A stretch of DNA of 64,000 nucleotides from contig NZ_BAXZ01000023.1 of assembly GCF_000684975.1 (NCBI RefSeq), forward strand, positions 62,001 to 126,000. Direction: 5' to 3'. Both the position numbers and the translations under genes were made by a program. Source of the stretch: Paraburkholderia acidipaludis NBRC 101816 (GTDB lineage Bacteria > Pseudomonadota > Gammaproteobacteria > Burkholderiales > Burkholderiaceae). Below the pieces are notes generated by a model that was given only the letters and a program-made list of their open reading frames with translations, had not been told where the DNA came from and did no database searches. Numbering within the stretch: the first letter of the stretch is position 1; each line of letters starts with the position of its first letter. This document shows positions 51,777-59,801 of this stretch, piece after piece.

Positions 51777-53174
51777 CTACCGGCCGCCCGCGGCCGCCGT
51801 CTTCACGGCAGCGCCGGCTGCCGGGCTCTCGTCGATGCGGCGGAAGATCAGCGCGGAGAGCAGCGTGATGGCCCCGACGCAGGCGAAGCTCATGCGGAAC
51901 CCCGCCGTGATCGTGCCCCACTGATCGGCGAACAGGGTGACGAGCGCGCCGCCGATCGACACGCCCAGCCCCATGGCGAGCATCTGCACCATCGAAAAGA
52001 GGCTGTTGCCGCTGCCGGCGTCTTCGTGGGAGAGCCCCTTGAGCGTGATGCTGTTCATGGCGGCGAACTGCATCGAATTGGCCGCGCCGAACACGGCCAG
52101 CACCGCCATTTGCACGGCGAGCGGCGTGCCGCGCGAGATCAGTGCGAACGCAACGATCGATCCGCCGACAACGAGCGTGTTCACGAGCAGGAACAGGTCG
52201 TAGCCATAACGGCGGATCAGCGGCGCGATCCAGCGCTTGGCGATGGCGCCGGCGAGCGCGGCGGGCAGCATCATCAAGCCGGAACGCAGCGGCGTATAGC
52301 CGAGTTCGAGCTGCATGAGGAGCGGCACGAGGAACGGCACGGCGCTCGAGCCGATCCGGCACACGAGATTGCCGATCAGGCCGACACTGAAATTCGGCTC
52401 GCGAAAGAGCGCGAGCTTGAAGAGCGGATTCGCGCGGCGCCGCGCATAGGGCACATACGCGAGCGCGGCGGCGAGCGCCAGCACAAAGAGCGCGACGGAC
52501 CACGCGGTGCGATGCGACTGCATGGGCACGTCCACGGCGAGCGAAAACGCGATCATGCACAGCGAGAGCAGCGCGCAGCCGGCCACGTCGAACGGCGGCG
52601 CGGCCGTGCCTGCCGCGCGCGGCAGGTAGCGCAGCACCGCGATCAGGCCGACCGCGCCAATCGGCACGTTGATGAGGAAAATCCAGTGCCACGTCGCGGC
52701 TTCGACGAACCAGCCGCCCAGCGTCGGCCCGACGATCGGACCGACCTGGCCCGCCACCGAAATCATCGCGAGCGCCGCAACGTACTGCTCGCCGCTCACG
52801 GCGCGCAGCACGGCGAGCCGCCCGATGGGCAGCAGCATCGACCCGCCCACGCCTTGCAGCACGCGCGCGACCACCAACTGGCCGAGCGTATGCGCGCTCG
52901 CGCAGCACAGCGAGCCGAGCACGAAGATCAGAATGGCCGTGAAATAGACGCGGCGCGTGCCGAAACGGTCGGCGAGCCAGCCGGAGGCTGGCGTCAGCAT
53001 GGCCATCGTCAGCGTGTACGCGACGATGACCGGCTGCATCATGAGCGGCTTCACGCCCAGGCTGCGCGCCATGGACGGCAGGGCGGTATTGACGATGGTG
53101 GTATCGAGCGCCTGCATGAAAAAGCCGGCGGCGACGATCCACAGCAACGCGGTATGACTTGAATCCTTGTTCAT
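51777..53174 (-). CDS. DHA2-type MFS multidrug transporter
   Basis: A 465-aa MFS protein with probably 14 helices. GFFMQALDTTIVNTALPSMA in helix 1, GWLADRFGTRRVYFTAIL in loop 2-3 and GQVGPIVGPTLGGWFVEAA (antiporter motif C in helix 5) mark the DHA2/MdtD group of drug:H+ antiporters. The start MNKDSSHTALLW is chosen because helix 1 follows; a longer frame runs to 53276. It is divergent from a LysR gene, with 175 bp between the starts. Confidence 0.85.
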   Translation of the reverse strand: MNKDSSHTALLWIVAAGFFMQALDTTIVNTALPSMARSLGVKPLMMQPVIVAYTLTMAMLTPASGWLADRFGTRRVYFTAILIFVLGSLCCASAHTLGQLVVARVLQGVGGSMLLPIGRLAVLRAVSGEQYVAALAMISVAGQVGPIVGPTLGGWFVEAATWHWIFLINVPIGAVGLIAVLRYLPRAAGTAAPPFDVAGCALLSLCMIAFSLAVDVPMQSHRTAWSVALFVLALAAALAYVPYARRRANPLFKLALFREPNFSVGLIGNLVCRIGSSAVPFLVPLLMQLELGYTPLRSGLMMLPAALAGAIAKRWIAPLIRRYGYDLFLLVNTLVVGGSIVAFALISRGTPLAVQMAVLAVFGAANSMQFAAMNSITLKGLSHEDAGSGNSLFSMVQMLAMGLGVSIGGALVTLFADQWGTITAGFRMSFACVGAITLLSALIFRRIDESPAAGAAVKTAAAGGR

Positions 53175-53349
53175 CGGTACGGGTGGGGCGCCATTGCCCT
53201 GGGCGGGCGGGGAGTGACGGCGCATGGCGTGCGCGCGAGTCAACCCTTTGCGCACTTGTCGGCACCCGTTAATCATATTGTCATTGCGGGCAATCGGGAA
53301 CCCCGCTGGCGGCGTTGACTGTCATCGGCTTTACCGATAACAATGCCCT

Positions 53350-54210
53350 ATGATCAATCCCTCCTGGCTCAAGACCTTCGCGACCGTTGCCGCCTGTCAC
53401 AGCTTCACCGAGGCAGGGCGCCAGCTCGGCCTCACGCAGTCGAGCGTCAGCGACCATGTCCGGCGCCTCGAACACGCGGTCGGCCGGCGGCTGTTCGTGC
53501 GCGATACCCATTCGCTCGCCATGACGCCCGATGGCGAGGCCATGCTCGCGCACGCGGGCGCGATCCTGCAGGCCATCAATCGTGCCGAGGCGCAGTTCCG
53601 GGCACCGCGGCTCAAGGGGCGCGTGCGTCTCGGCTCCTCCGACGACATCGCGCTCGGCCCGCTGCCGACCGTGCTGGCTGCGTTTCGTAATGCGCATCCC
53701 GACGTGGAGCTGGAGATCACGATCGGCATGACCGGCAAGCTCTATGACCTGCTGGATGCCGGCGCGATCGATCTGATGGTGGGCAAGCGGCGCCTGGGCG
53801 ACAAGCGCGGCGTGCCGCTCTTCACCGGGCGGCTGGAGTGGCTCGCGCGCACGGGCACGCTGGTGGACCTGACGCAGCCGCTGCCGCTGATACTCGTGGC
53901 CGAGCCCAGCGTGACGCGCGCCGTTGTGCTCGATACGCTCGCGCAGACGGATTTCCGCTGGCAGGTGGTGTGCACGAGCAGCAGCCACGCCGGCTGTATT
54001 GCGGCGGCGCGCGGCGGCCTTGGTATAACCGTGCGGCCGCAGTACCTCTCGGCGCGCGGGCTCGTGCCGCCCGTCAATGCGGCGAGCCTGCCCGGGTTGC
54101 CCGATGTGGAGTTCATCGTGCTTGCGGCGAAGCGGCTTAGCCGTCCTGCGGGAACGCTGCTGCAACTGCTGCACGAGAGCGATTTGCGCGGGGCGTGGAT
54201 TGGGGAGTAG
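53350..54210 (+). CDS. LysR-family transcriptional regulator
   Basis: A 286-aa LysR protein. The HTH opens INPSWLKTFATVAACHSFTE and continues TQSSVSDHVRRLEHAVGRRL. The co-inducer domain starts GRVRLGSSDDIALGPLPTVL. It is divergent from the DHA2-type pump, its likely target. Upstream, TTTACCGATAAC (53330-53341) is close to the LacI-type motif seen elsewhere in the window. It converges with the next MFS gene, 21 bp between stops. Confidence 0.85.
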   Translation: MINPSWLKTFATVAACHSFTEAGRQLGLTQSSVSDHVRRLEHAVGRRLFVRDTHSLAMTPDGEAMLAHAGAILQAINRAEAQFRAPRLKGRVRLGSSDDIALGPLPTVLAAFRNAHPDVELEITIGMTGKLYDLLDAGAIDLMVGKRRLGDKRGVPLFTGRLEWLARTGTLVDLTQPLPLILVAEPSVTRAVVLDTLAQTDFRWQVVCTSSSHAGCIAAARGGLGITVRPQYLSARGLVPPVNAASLPGLPDVEFIVLAAKRLSRPAGTLLQLLHESDLRGAWIGE

Positions 54211-54231
54211 GCGGAGCGTGCGCTTGTGTTA

Positions 54232-55590
54232 CTAGGCCTGACTGTGATCGGGCGATTCGCGGTTCAGCATGGTTTTCGGAATCGAGAGAATCAGGACGCA
54301 GCTCACGAGCAGGCAGGCGCCGAGCGCGTAGGTGCCGTTGTTGATGTCGCCGGTCAGGTCCTTCGCCACGCTCGTGATCATCGAGCCCGTGAAGCCGGAG
54401 AGATTGCCGACCGAATTGATGAGGGCGATGCCCGCGGCGGCGGCCGCGCCGGAGAGTATCTGTCCAGGGAACGTCCAGTAGATCGGCATGAGCCCCAGAA
54501 TCGCGCAGGTGGAGATCGTGAGGAATGCGATCGAAAGCGGCACGTTGTGGGCGAAGAAGGCGCTCAGCATCAACCCGATGCCGCCGATGAACGCGGGAAT
54601 GGCCGCATGCAGCCGCCGCTCGCCGGTCTTGCGCGAGTGCGAGGCGTTGCAGATCATCGCGACCACGGCGCTGAGGTAGGGAATGGCGGTCAGAAGGCCG
54701 ATGTGCAGCGGGCTCGTCACGCCTGACGCGCGAATGATGGACGGCAGCCAGAACGCGAGGCCATAGAAGCCGGTATTGAAGCTCAGCAGGATGAAGGTGA
54801 GGAGCCACACCTGCGGATTCTTCAGCCCCGCGGCCATGCTGTGCGCCTTCGTCGTGCCTTCCTGTTCCAGGTTTCGTTGCAGCAGCGCTTTTTCGGCTGC
54901 CGTGAGCCATTTGGCAGACGCGATGCCGTCGCCCATCGTGAGCAGCACGATCACGGCAACGAGGATAGACGGCACGCCCTCCAGCAGCAGCATCCACTGC
55001 CAGCCGCCCATGCCCAGAACGCCGTGGATGTTTTCCATCAGCCACCCCGAGACGACGCCGCCAAGCGTCAGGCTGACCGGAATGGCGATCAGGAATCCCG
55101 ACATCGCAACGCTCTGGCGGCGCGCCGGAAACCAGTAGTTCATATAAAGAATGATGCCCGGGAAGAAGCCCGCTTCGCAGGCGCCCAGCAGAAACCGGAG
55201 GAGATAGAACATCGTCGAGGCTTCGACATGAAAGAACCGCGCGAGCGGCGCGATGAAGGCCAGCGACGACGAGACGATGCCCCAGGTCACCATGATGCGC
55301 GCGATCCAGAAGCGCGCGCCGTAGCGGTGCAGCAGCAGGTTGCTGGGAATCTCGAAGAAGAAATAACCCCAGAAGAAGATGCTGGCGCCCACGGCATAAA
55401 CGCCATCGCTCAGGCCGAGCGAATCGAGCATCTGCAGCTTCGCAAAACCCACATTGACGCGGTCCAGATAGGCCACGACGTAGCAGAGCAGCAGCAACGG
55501 CAGAATGCGGCGCAATACCTTGCGGTAGAGCTGCTCTTCCGCTTCGTCTATGACGGCAGGGGCGGCGGCGGCCTGGCTGAGCGTTGTCAC
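54232..55590 (-). CDS. MFS transporter, anion:cation symporter (ACS) family
   Basis: A 452-aa, 12-helix MFS protein. YLDRVNVGFAKLQMLDSLGL in helix 1, FFFEIPSNLLLHRYGARFWI in loop 2-3 and LLGACEAGFFPGIILYMNYW in helices 4-5 are ACS signatures, shared by carriers of phthalate, tartrate, hexuronates and glucarate. It imports an organic or sugar acid (inference). Translation starts at GTG 55590 with GGAG 9 nt upstream. A palindrome GTTACCGGTAAC sits in its leader at 55613-55624. Confidence 0.87.
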   Translation of the reverse strand: MTTLSQAAAAPAVIDEAEEQLYRKVLRRILPLLLLCYVVAYLDRVNVGFAKLQMLDSLGLSDGVYAVGASIFFWGYFFFEIPSNLLLHRYGARFWIARIMVTWGIVSSSLAFIAPLARFFHVEASTMFYLLRFLLGACEAGFFPGIILYMNYWFPARRQSVAMSGFLIAIPVSLTLGGVVSGWLMENIHGVLGMGGWQWMLLLEGVPSILVAVIVLLTMGDGIASAKWLTAAEKALLQRNLEQEGTTKAHSMAAGLKNPQVWLLTFILLSFNTGFYGLAFWLPSIIRASGVTSPLHIGLLTAIPYLSAVVAMICNASHSRKTGERRLHAAIPAFIGGIGLMLSAFFAHNVPLSIAFLTISTCAILGLMPIYWTFPGQILSGAAAAAGIALINSVGNLSGFTGSMITSVAKDLTGDINNGTYALGACLLVSCVLILSIPKTMLNRESPDHSQA

Positions 55591-55612
55591 GGGAGTCTCC
55601 TTTTTTGTGTTT

Positions 55613-55624
55613 GTTACCGGTAAC
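55613..55624. promoter_or_regulatory. LacI-type operator candidate before the ACS transporter
   Basis: GTTACCGGTAAC is a perfect 12-bp palindrome 23 bp upstream of the GTG start. It shares GTTA-N4-TAAC with sites at 55706, 58098 and 59743. Confidence 0.5.
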
Positions 55625-55705
55625 TAAATTAGCACGACTGCCGCCGCGCGACAAGCCGGATAGCTGCACCGGGACCGGGAATTCCCTCGCATGACATCGC
55701 CGTGC

Positions 55706-55717
55706 GTTATCGCTAAC
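55706..55717. promoter_or_regulatory. Second GTTA-N4-TAAC site
   Basis: GTTATCGCTAAC, with perfect outer arms, lies about 115 bp upstream of the ACS transporter and about 90 bp before the small ORF and PIN gene on the other strand. With 55613-55624 it could form a two-site repression loop. Confidence 0.4.
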
Positions 55718-55794
55718 ATTTCCGGCCTGAGACTATGTCCCCATACAGGATGGACGTGGCTAAACAAAAAATCTGGAAGGTTTGGAGATTCGCG

Positions 55795-55869
55795 ATGAAC
55801 GAGAAGAGCCACAAGACCGTCCGCGGCGTGCCCATCGTCGTAACGCCGGGCAGCGGGGCGACCCCATGA
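55795..55869 (+). CDS. Very short ORF coupled to the PIN-domain gene
   Basis: A 24-codon frame (MNEKSHKTVRGVPIVVTPGS, then GATP) ends in TGA overlapping the ATG of the PIN gene as ATGA. GGAG lies 7 nt before the ATG; a longer form from 55750 gives 39 codons. In VapBC-like pairs the antitoxin gene occupies this place, but this product is too short to hold both a DNA-binding domain and a toxin-binding tail. It may be a decayed antitoxin or a leader peptide. The frame is real; translation is inferred. Confidence 0.35.
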   Translation: MNEKSHKTVRGVPIVVTPGSGATP

Positions 55870-56255
55870 TCGCGCTCGACACCCTGGCCCTGGTGTACTG
55901 GTTGAGCGGGCGCGAGGACCTGAGCGAGACGGCGCGCAACACCATCGAAACCGAATTGAACGGCGGCGACATCCTTATTTCAACGATTACGCTGCTGGAC
56001 GTGGCGCAGTTCGTGGAGGACGGCCGGCTCGCGCTGGCGATGGACACGCGCAGCTGGCTTTCGGCGCTGGTGGCGATCGAAGGCGTGCGCACGATACCGG
56101 TGAGTACCGCGATTGCGGCTCGCGCGGCGTCGACCTCTTCGGAGCTGAATTCGCATCAGCGCCTGATTGCCGCAACGGCCTACACGCACGGTTGTGCGCT
56201 CGTGACGCCCGAGGCCCGGATCGGAACTCTGGCTTACGTGGAAACGGTCTGGTGA
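55866..56255 (+). CDS. PIN-domain protein (VapC-like) with altered active site
   Basis: A 129-aa PIN-domain protein. D5 in MIALDTLALVYWLSG is the first conserved acid. The usual glutamate of the SISAWE motif is aspartate at D45 (TITLLDVAQF). The usual DPADRLIAATA segment is NSHQRLIAATA (N95, Q98), lacking the third acid, and TADARI is TPEARI. PIN toxins are Mg-dependent RNases needing three to four acids, so activity is doubtful. No complete antitoxin gene is adjacent; a Phd-type antitoxin lies 1.9 kb away at 58170. Confidence 0.75.
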   Translation: MIALDTLALVYWLSGREDLSETARNTIETELNGGDILISTITLLDVAQFVEDGRLALAMDTRSWLSALVAIEGVRTIPVSTAIAARAASTSSELNSHQRLIAATAYTHGCALVTPEARIGTLAYVETVW

Positions 56256-56353
56256 CTGGAGGAGAGGTGCCGGGAAAAAGACCGGCAGACCGCAGGTATG
56301 GATCACGGTCGTGCCGGTTTGAAATGAAGGTACTGCGGAGAAAGTGAAGCAGA

Positions 56354-56384
56354 TGGCATGCCGCATATCACGCACGGCATGCCA
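56354..56384 (-). terminator. Hairpin terminator between the convergent PIN and porin genes
   Basis: The arms TGGCATGCCG (56354-56363) and CGGCATGCCA (56375-56384) pair perfectly over 10 bp with an 11-nt loop. It begins 14 nt after the porin stop on the - strand and is followed there by a moderately T-rich stretch; being symmetric it may serve both directions. Confidence 0.55.
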
Positions 56385-56397
56385 GTGATGCGGGACT

Positions 56398-57579
56398 TCA
56401 GAACTGCGTCATGATGCCTGCGATCGCGCCGAACTGGCCGCTGCCGTAGTTCGGCGTCTGGCTCGTGCCGCCCTGGTTGGTGTTCGGGCCGTAAGGATCG
56501 GCGTAGCCGTTGCCGAGACCCACGTTCGAGGTTTTGCTGTTCTCCACGTAGGCCAGTTCGGTGTACAGGAACGTGCGCTTCGAGAGGTTATAGGTGCCGG
56601 CCAGCGTGTACATCGTCGCGTTGCCGTTGCCGTTGTTCGCGTTGGCGTGGTACACCGCGCCCGTGAGCGCTACGGCGGCGTTGGCCTGCCAGGCGAGACC
56701 GAGCCATTCGTGGTCCACCGCCGTGACGGGGGTGGCGCCGCCCGGCAGCGTGCCCGGCGTCACGCCGTAGCTGCCGTATGAACCATCGGGAGCGGCCAGA
56801 TGCTGGTAGCCGACGAAGGCCTTGAGCGGGCCCCACGTCAGATTGCCGCCGGCCATGGCCGAGCGCGAATACTGGTAGACGTTGTCGAACTTGCCGTTGG
56901 TGTCGCGCGTTTCGTCGTAGATCGCAAGCAGTTCGAAGCTGCCGCCCGTGTACATCGCCTTGAAGCCGTCGGCGCGGCCCTGGCCGCCGCCCACCTGGGC
57001 GGGACCGCTGCCGCACGGGCTCGAGCTCGACGCGCTGCAGCCCGGTGCACTGTTCCACGACGGGCTGTTGGTGAGTTCGTACTGGCCCTTGAGGGTCAGC
57101 CCGCCCATCGACGGCGACGTGTACTCGGCGCCGTTGCCGGCCTGGGCCCAGTTGCGGCCGCGCACGAGCGTCGCGATGGCGTACTGCTGCATCAGTTGCG
57201 GGTCGATATCCCAGCTGTCCTGCGAGATTTCGCCGGCGCCGATGTTGCCGAGCTTGAAGGTACCGAAGCGGTCGTTGCTGAGACCGACCGTGGCATGGCG
57301 GCCGAAGAGGCTGCCGTTCTGCACGTTGCCGGTCATTGCGCTAAAGCCGCTTTCCAGCTGGAAGATGGCCTTGCTGCCGCCGCCAAGATCTTCGGAGCCC
57401 AACAGGCCCCACCACGATTCGCCCCAGCCGCCGCTCTGCGCGCCGAACACATTGCCGCCCGGAATGCCGGTGCGGTAGACGAGGCCGTTGTCGATACGGC
57501 CATACAGCGTGACGCTGCTCTGGGCCTGAGCGCCCGCGGTCAGCGCGAGGAGGGAAAGAGCGATGATGCTTTTTTTCAT
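56398..57579 (-). CDS. Gram-negative outer-membrane porin (OmpC family)
   Basis: A 393-aa porin. The signal peptide KKSIIALSLLALTAGAQAQ is followed by SSVTLYGRIDNGLVYRTGI, and the constriction-loop motif GGGSKAIFQLESGF is present; these are the hallmarks of Burkholderiales OmpC/Omp38-like trimeric porins. The protein ends in phenylalanine (MTQF), as outer-membrane porins need for BAM assembly. External loops are Gly/Asn/Ser-rich (NANNGNGNATMY). It allows diffusion of small solutes, possibly sugars given the neighbouring importer. It is convergent with the PIN gene. Confidence 0.9.
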   Translation of the reverse strand: MKKSIIALSLLALTAGAQAQSSVTLYGRIDNGLVYRTGIPGGNVFGAQSGGWGESWWGLLGSEDLGGGSKAIFQLESGFSAMTGNVQNGSLFGRHATVGLSNDRFGTFKLGNIGAGEISQDSWDIDPQLMQQYAIATLVRGRNWAQAGNGAEYTSPSMGGLTLKGQYELTNSPSWNSAPGCSASSSSPCGSGPAQVGGGQGRADGFKAMYTGGSFELLAIYDETRDTNGKFDNVYQYSRSAMAGGNLTWGPLKAFVGYQHLAAPDGSYGSYGVTPGTLPGGATPVTAVDHEWLGLAWQANAAVALTGAVYHANANNGNGNATMYTLAGTYNLSKRTFLYTELAYVENSKTSNVGLGNGYADPYGPNTNQGGTSQTPNYGSGQFGAIAGIMTQF

Positions 57580-58169
57580 GTTGAACCTGTAGCTCGTTGT
57601 CTCGTCCATGGTCGAAAGTCTGTTTTGGTAATACGGGATGTGAAAGCGCTCGTGAGCGTTTCGAGCGAGATTCTAGACAGCCAGATATCAAGGACTGCTA
57701 CTTTGACGGGTCAGGAAAACGCTGACGAAAATCCGCTTGCCAAGCGCGTGCAACGCCGCGCGGTTTTAGTGTGGTCAGATTGTCTGGTCGCATTTCGCCG
57801 GGAGGTAAAGGACGCCGTTTCACGCGATTCGGCCAAGGTCCGCTGAAGGCGGGCGCGGCGGGGCGGAGCGGCGCTTGGGCTCGCGCTGCATGGCACGAAC
57901 TGCACAAGGCTTGTTGCAGATGAACAACGCGCATGAACGGGGCGTGGGAACGGCGCTGCGCGATATCGCCGAAGGTTTACCGGAAATGATCAGTTATGCT
58001 GATGACTATGTTTCGGTTCGGGTCAGTGCCAGGAGATCTTTGGGGTTCTCCCGCAGCCTGAAAATTTTGTCCGCAGGGCGCCGTATGATATCGTCACGTT
58101 ACCGATAACAAAGCGCCGGCCCGATAAGGTAGAAGGCGTGTAATACGGACAAAGGACAGGAGATAGACA
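57580..58169. other. Intergenic region between porin and Phd genes
   Basis: About 590 bp with the leftward porin promoter and the rightward Phd promoter. An imperfect repeat, TGAAAGCGCT with AGCGTTTC, at 57641-57662 lies 60-80 bp upstream of the porin start. A GTTA-N4-TAAC site is at 58098-58109. Short frames on both strands have no family features. Confidence 0.5.
58098..58109. promoter_or_regulatory. GTTA-N4-TAAC operator candidate before the Phd gene
   Basis: GTTACCGATAAC, one base from the perfect palindrome at 55613. It lies about 60 bp upstream of the Phd start and about 520 bp upstream of the porin start. Confidence 0.45.
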
Positions 58170-58370
58170 GTGGAGCGACGGGTGTCGAAGGCGGTGTTCA
58201 AAGCGAAGGCCTGCGAACTGTTCAGGCAGGTGGAGACCTTGGGGGAAAGCCTGATCGTCACGGACCACGGGCAGCCCACGATCGAGATCCGGCGCTATGC
58301 GGGCCGTCGCAAGCAGCCTATTGCGGCGCTGCGTGAGGCCATCATCCACTTCAATCCGGAGTCGCGCTGA
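58170..58370 (+). CDS. Orphan Phd/YefM-type antitoxin
   Basis: A 66-aa protein. VSKAVFKAKACELFRQVETL, then GESLIVTDHGQPTIEIRRY, is the DNA-binding Phd fold (residues 4-45). Family members of this branch usually continue for 15-25 residues into an acidic, Trp-containing tail (often EDDWE) that blocks a PIN toxin; here the protein ends at AIIHFNPESR. No toxin gene follows: the convergent LacI gene comes next. Start is GTG 58170 with AGGAG upstream. It may be a solitary antitoxin or remnant of the PIN pair. Confidence 0.75.
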   Translation: MERRVSKAVFKAKACELFRQVETLGESLIVTDHGQPTIEIRRYAGRRKQPIAALREAIIHFNPESR

Positions 58371-58392
58371 GCCGGTCGCGTTCCCGCCTGTT

Positions 58393-58407
58393 CCGCCTGG
58401 GAGGCGG
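58393..58407 (+). terminator. Short GC hairpin between convergent Phd and LacI genes
   Basis: The arms CCGCCT (58393-58398) and AGGCGG (58402-58407) form a 6-bp stem with a 3-nt loop. No T-run follows, so it is at best a weak terminator. Confidence 0.3.
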
Positions 58408-58438
58408 GATGACCAGCGCGCTCGCGACCGGCGCCGGT

Positions 58439-59491
58439 TCAGCCGGCGCGGCTTTTGCGCGCAGCCGCCGTTTGCCGCTGACCGAACGGCGCGGGGCCGG
58501 TGGAATTGCGCACGACGAGCTCCGCAGGAAACGTCGTGCGCTGCGACGCCGTGTCGAGCCCGCTGATCTGCGCGAGCAGCGTATTGACCGCGGAACTCGC
58601 CATTTGCTGAAAGGGCTGGCGCACGGTCGTCAGCGCCGGATGAAACTGCTCGGCCATCGGAATGTCGTCGAAGCCGATCACGGAAATATCCTTCGGAACG
58701 CGCAATCCGGCCTCGCGTGCGGCCGCGATGACGCCGAACGCGCTCTGGTCGTTGGCCGTAAAGACGGCGGTGGGCGGATTGGGCTGGTCGAGCAGGCCGG
58801 AGGCTACCTCGAACGCCGTGATCTGCGAGAGATCGCCGGTGACGATCAGTTCGGGGTCGTGCGGCAGGCCATGCCGGGCCAGCGTGTCGTGATAGCCGCG
58901 CTGGCGGTCGCGCACGCCTTCGATCGCTTCGTCGCCGCCGAGAAACGCAATGCGCTTGTGCCCGAGTTCGACCAGATGCTCCACGGCCATGCAGGCGCCG
59001 CCGTAGTTATCTACGGAGACCGAAGGAAAACGGTTCAGCGTGCCGCGCTGATCCACCACGACCACGGGCACGTTGGCCGCGGCGAGCGAATCGAGGCACA
59101 TCGTCTCGCGCGGCAGGATCGCGATCAGGCCATCGGAAAACTGGCGCACGAGCTTGAGCACTTCCGGGTGCGAGCGGCTGTCGTCGGAGACGGTATAGAC
59201 CAGCACCTCGCAACCGGCCGCACGCGCCGCGCGTCCTGCGCCGAGTATCAGTTCGCTTGCGAACTGCGTGTCGAGCGTGGGCGTGATGATGCCGATAATG
59301 CCGTTCTGGCCGCCCGAGAGTTTTTGCGCGGTGCGGTTGACGACATAGCCGATGTCGGAGGCGATGCGGACCACTTCGTCGCGCGTTTCGCGCGAGACGC
59401 CGGAGCGTCCGTTCAGTGCGCGCGACGCGGTCATCTGCGAAACGCCAGCCAGTCGCGCGACGTCTGCCAGCGTGGGGTTTTGCTTGGTCAT
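58439..59491 (-). CDS. LacI-family transcriptional regulator
   Basis: A 350-aa LacI protein. The HTH (residues 7-26) reads TLADVARLAGVSQMTASRAL, followed by the hinge IGYVVNRTAQKLSGGQ. The sugar-binding core starts GIIGIITPTLDTQFASELIL and contains VIGFDDIPMAEQFHP. It is divergent from a CUT1 sugar ABC operon, which it probably represses until a sugar binds. The operator candidates GTTA-N4-TAAC include one in the intergenic gap. A C-terminal extension is Arg/Ala-rich (RQTAAARKSRAG). Confidence 0.88.
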   Translation of the reverse strand: MTKQNPTLADVARLAGVSQMTASRALNGRSGVSRETRDEVVRIASDIGYVVNRTAQKLSGGQNGIIGIITPTLDTQFASELILGAGRAARAAGCEVLVYTVSDDSRSHPEVLKLVRQFSDGLIAILPRETMCLDSLAAANVPVVVVDQRGTLNRFPSVSVDNYGGACMAVEHLVELGHKRIAFLGGDEAIEGVRDRQRGYHDTLARHGLPHDPELIVTGDLSQITAFEVASGLLDQPNPPTAVFTANDQSAFGVIAAAREAGLRVPKDISVIGFDDIPMAEQFHPALTTVRQPFQQMASSAVNTLLAQISGLDTASQRTTFPAELVVRNSTGPAPFGQRQTAAARKSRAG

Positions 59492-59801
59492 GCCGTGACG
59501 AGCTTGTTGGTAAGTAAGTTAGCGTCGGCCTTGAGGCCGTTAGCGATATCGTTATTTCGGAAGGTATTCTAACAGAACCGGAACGGCGAGCAACCGGGCT
59601 CACTCCAATGGGTCTTACGGCCTTTCCTGCAGCCCTATTGCGGGGAAGCCGGCATGATGGCGTGAGCCTGGGAGAAGCAGGGCATGGTTGCGGGTTAACC
59701 CCCTCTGGCGAGAGCCGAACGATATAACTACCATTTCGTAACGTTAAGGCTAACGTTCCTAACGTAGATTAACCCACAAGACGAACGACAGGAGACATCA
59801 G
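59492..59801. promoter_or_regulatory. Divergent LacI/ABC operon control region
   Basis: A 310-bp gap. On the LacI side GTTAGCGATATC (59539-59550) differs by one base from a GTTA-N4-TAAC site; on the ABC side the perfect repeat at 59740-59757 lies 45 bp from the ATG. This layout suits repression of both genes. Confidence 0.55.
59740..59757. promoter_or_regulatory. LacI operator candidate of the CUT1 sugar operon
   Basis: AACGTTA-AGGC-TAACGTT has perfect 7-bp arms with a 4-bp centre and contains the shared core GTTA-N4-TAAC (59743-59754). It lies 45 bp upstream of the binding-protein start, where a repressor would block elongation or RNA polymerase. Confidence 0.6.

Noticed and set aside
57641..57662. 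Imperfect inverted repeat TGAAAGCGCT/AGCGTTTC upstream of the porin
   Set aside because: Similar to LacI/CcpA-type sites but one arm is shortened; it does not share the GTTA-N4-TAAC core and position alone is not enough.
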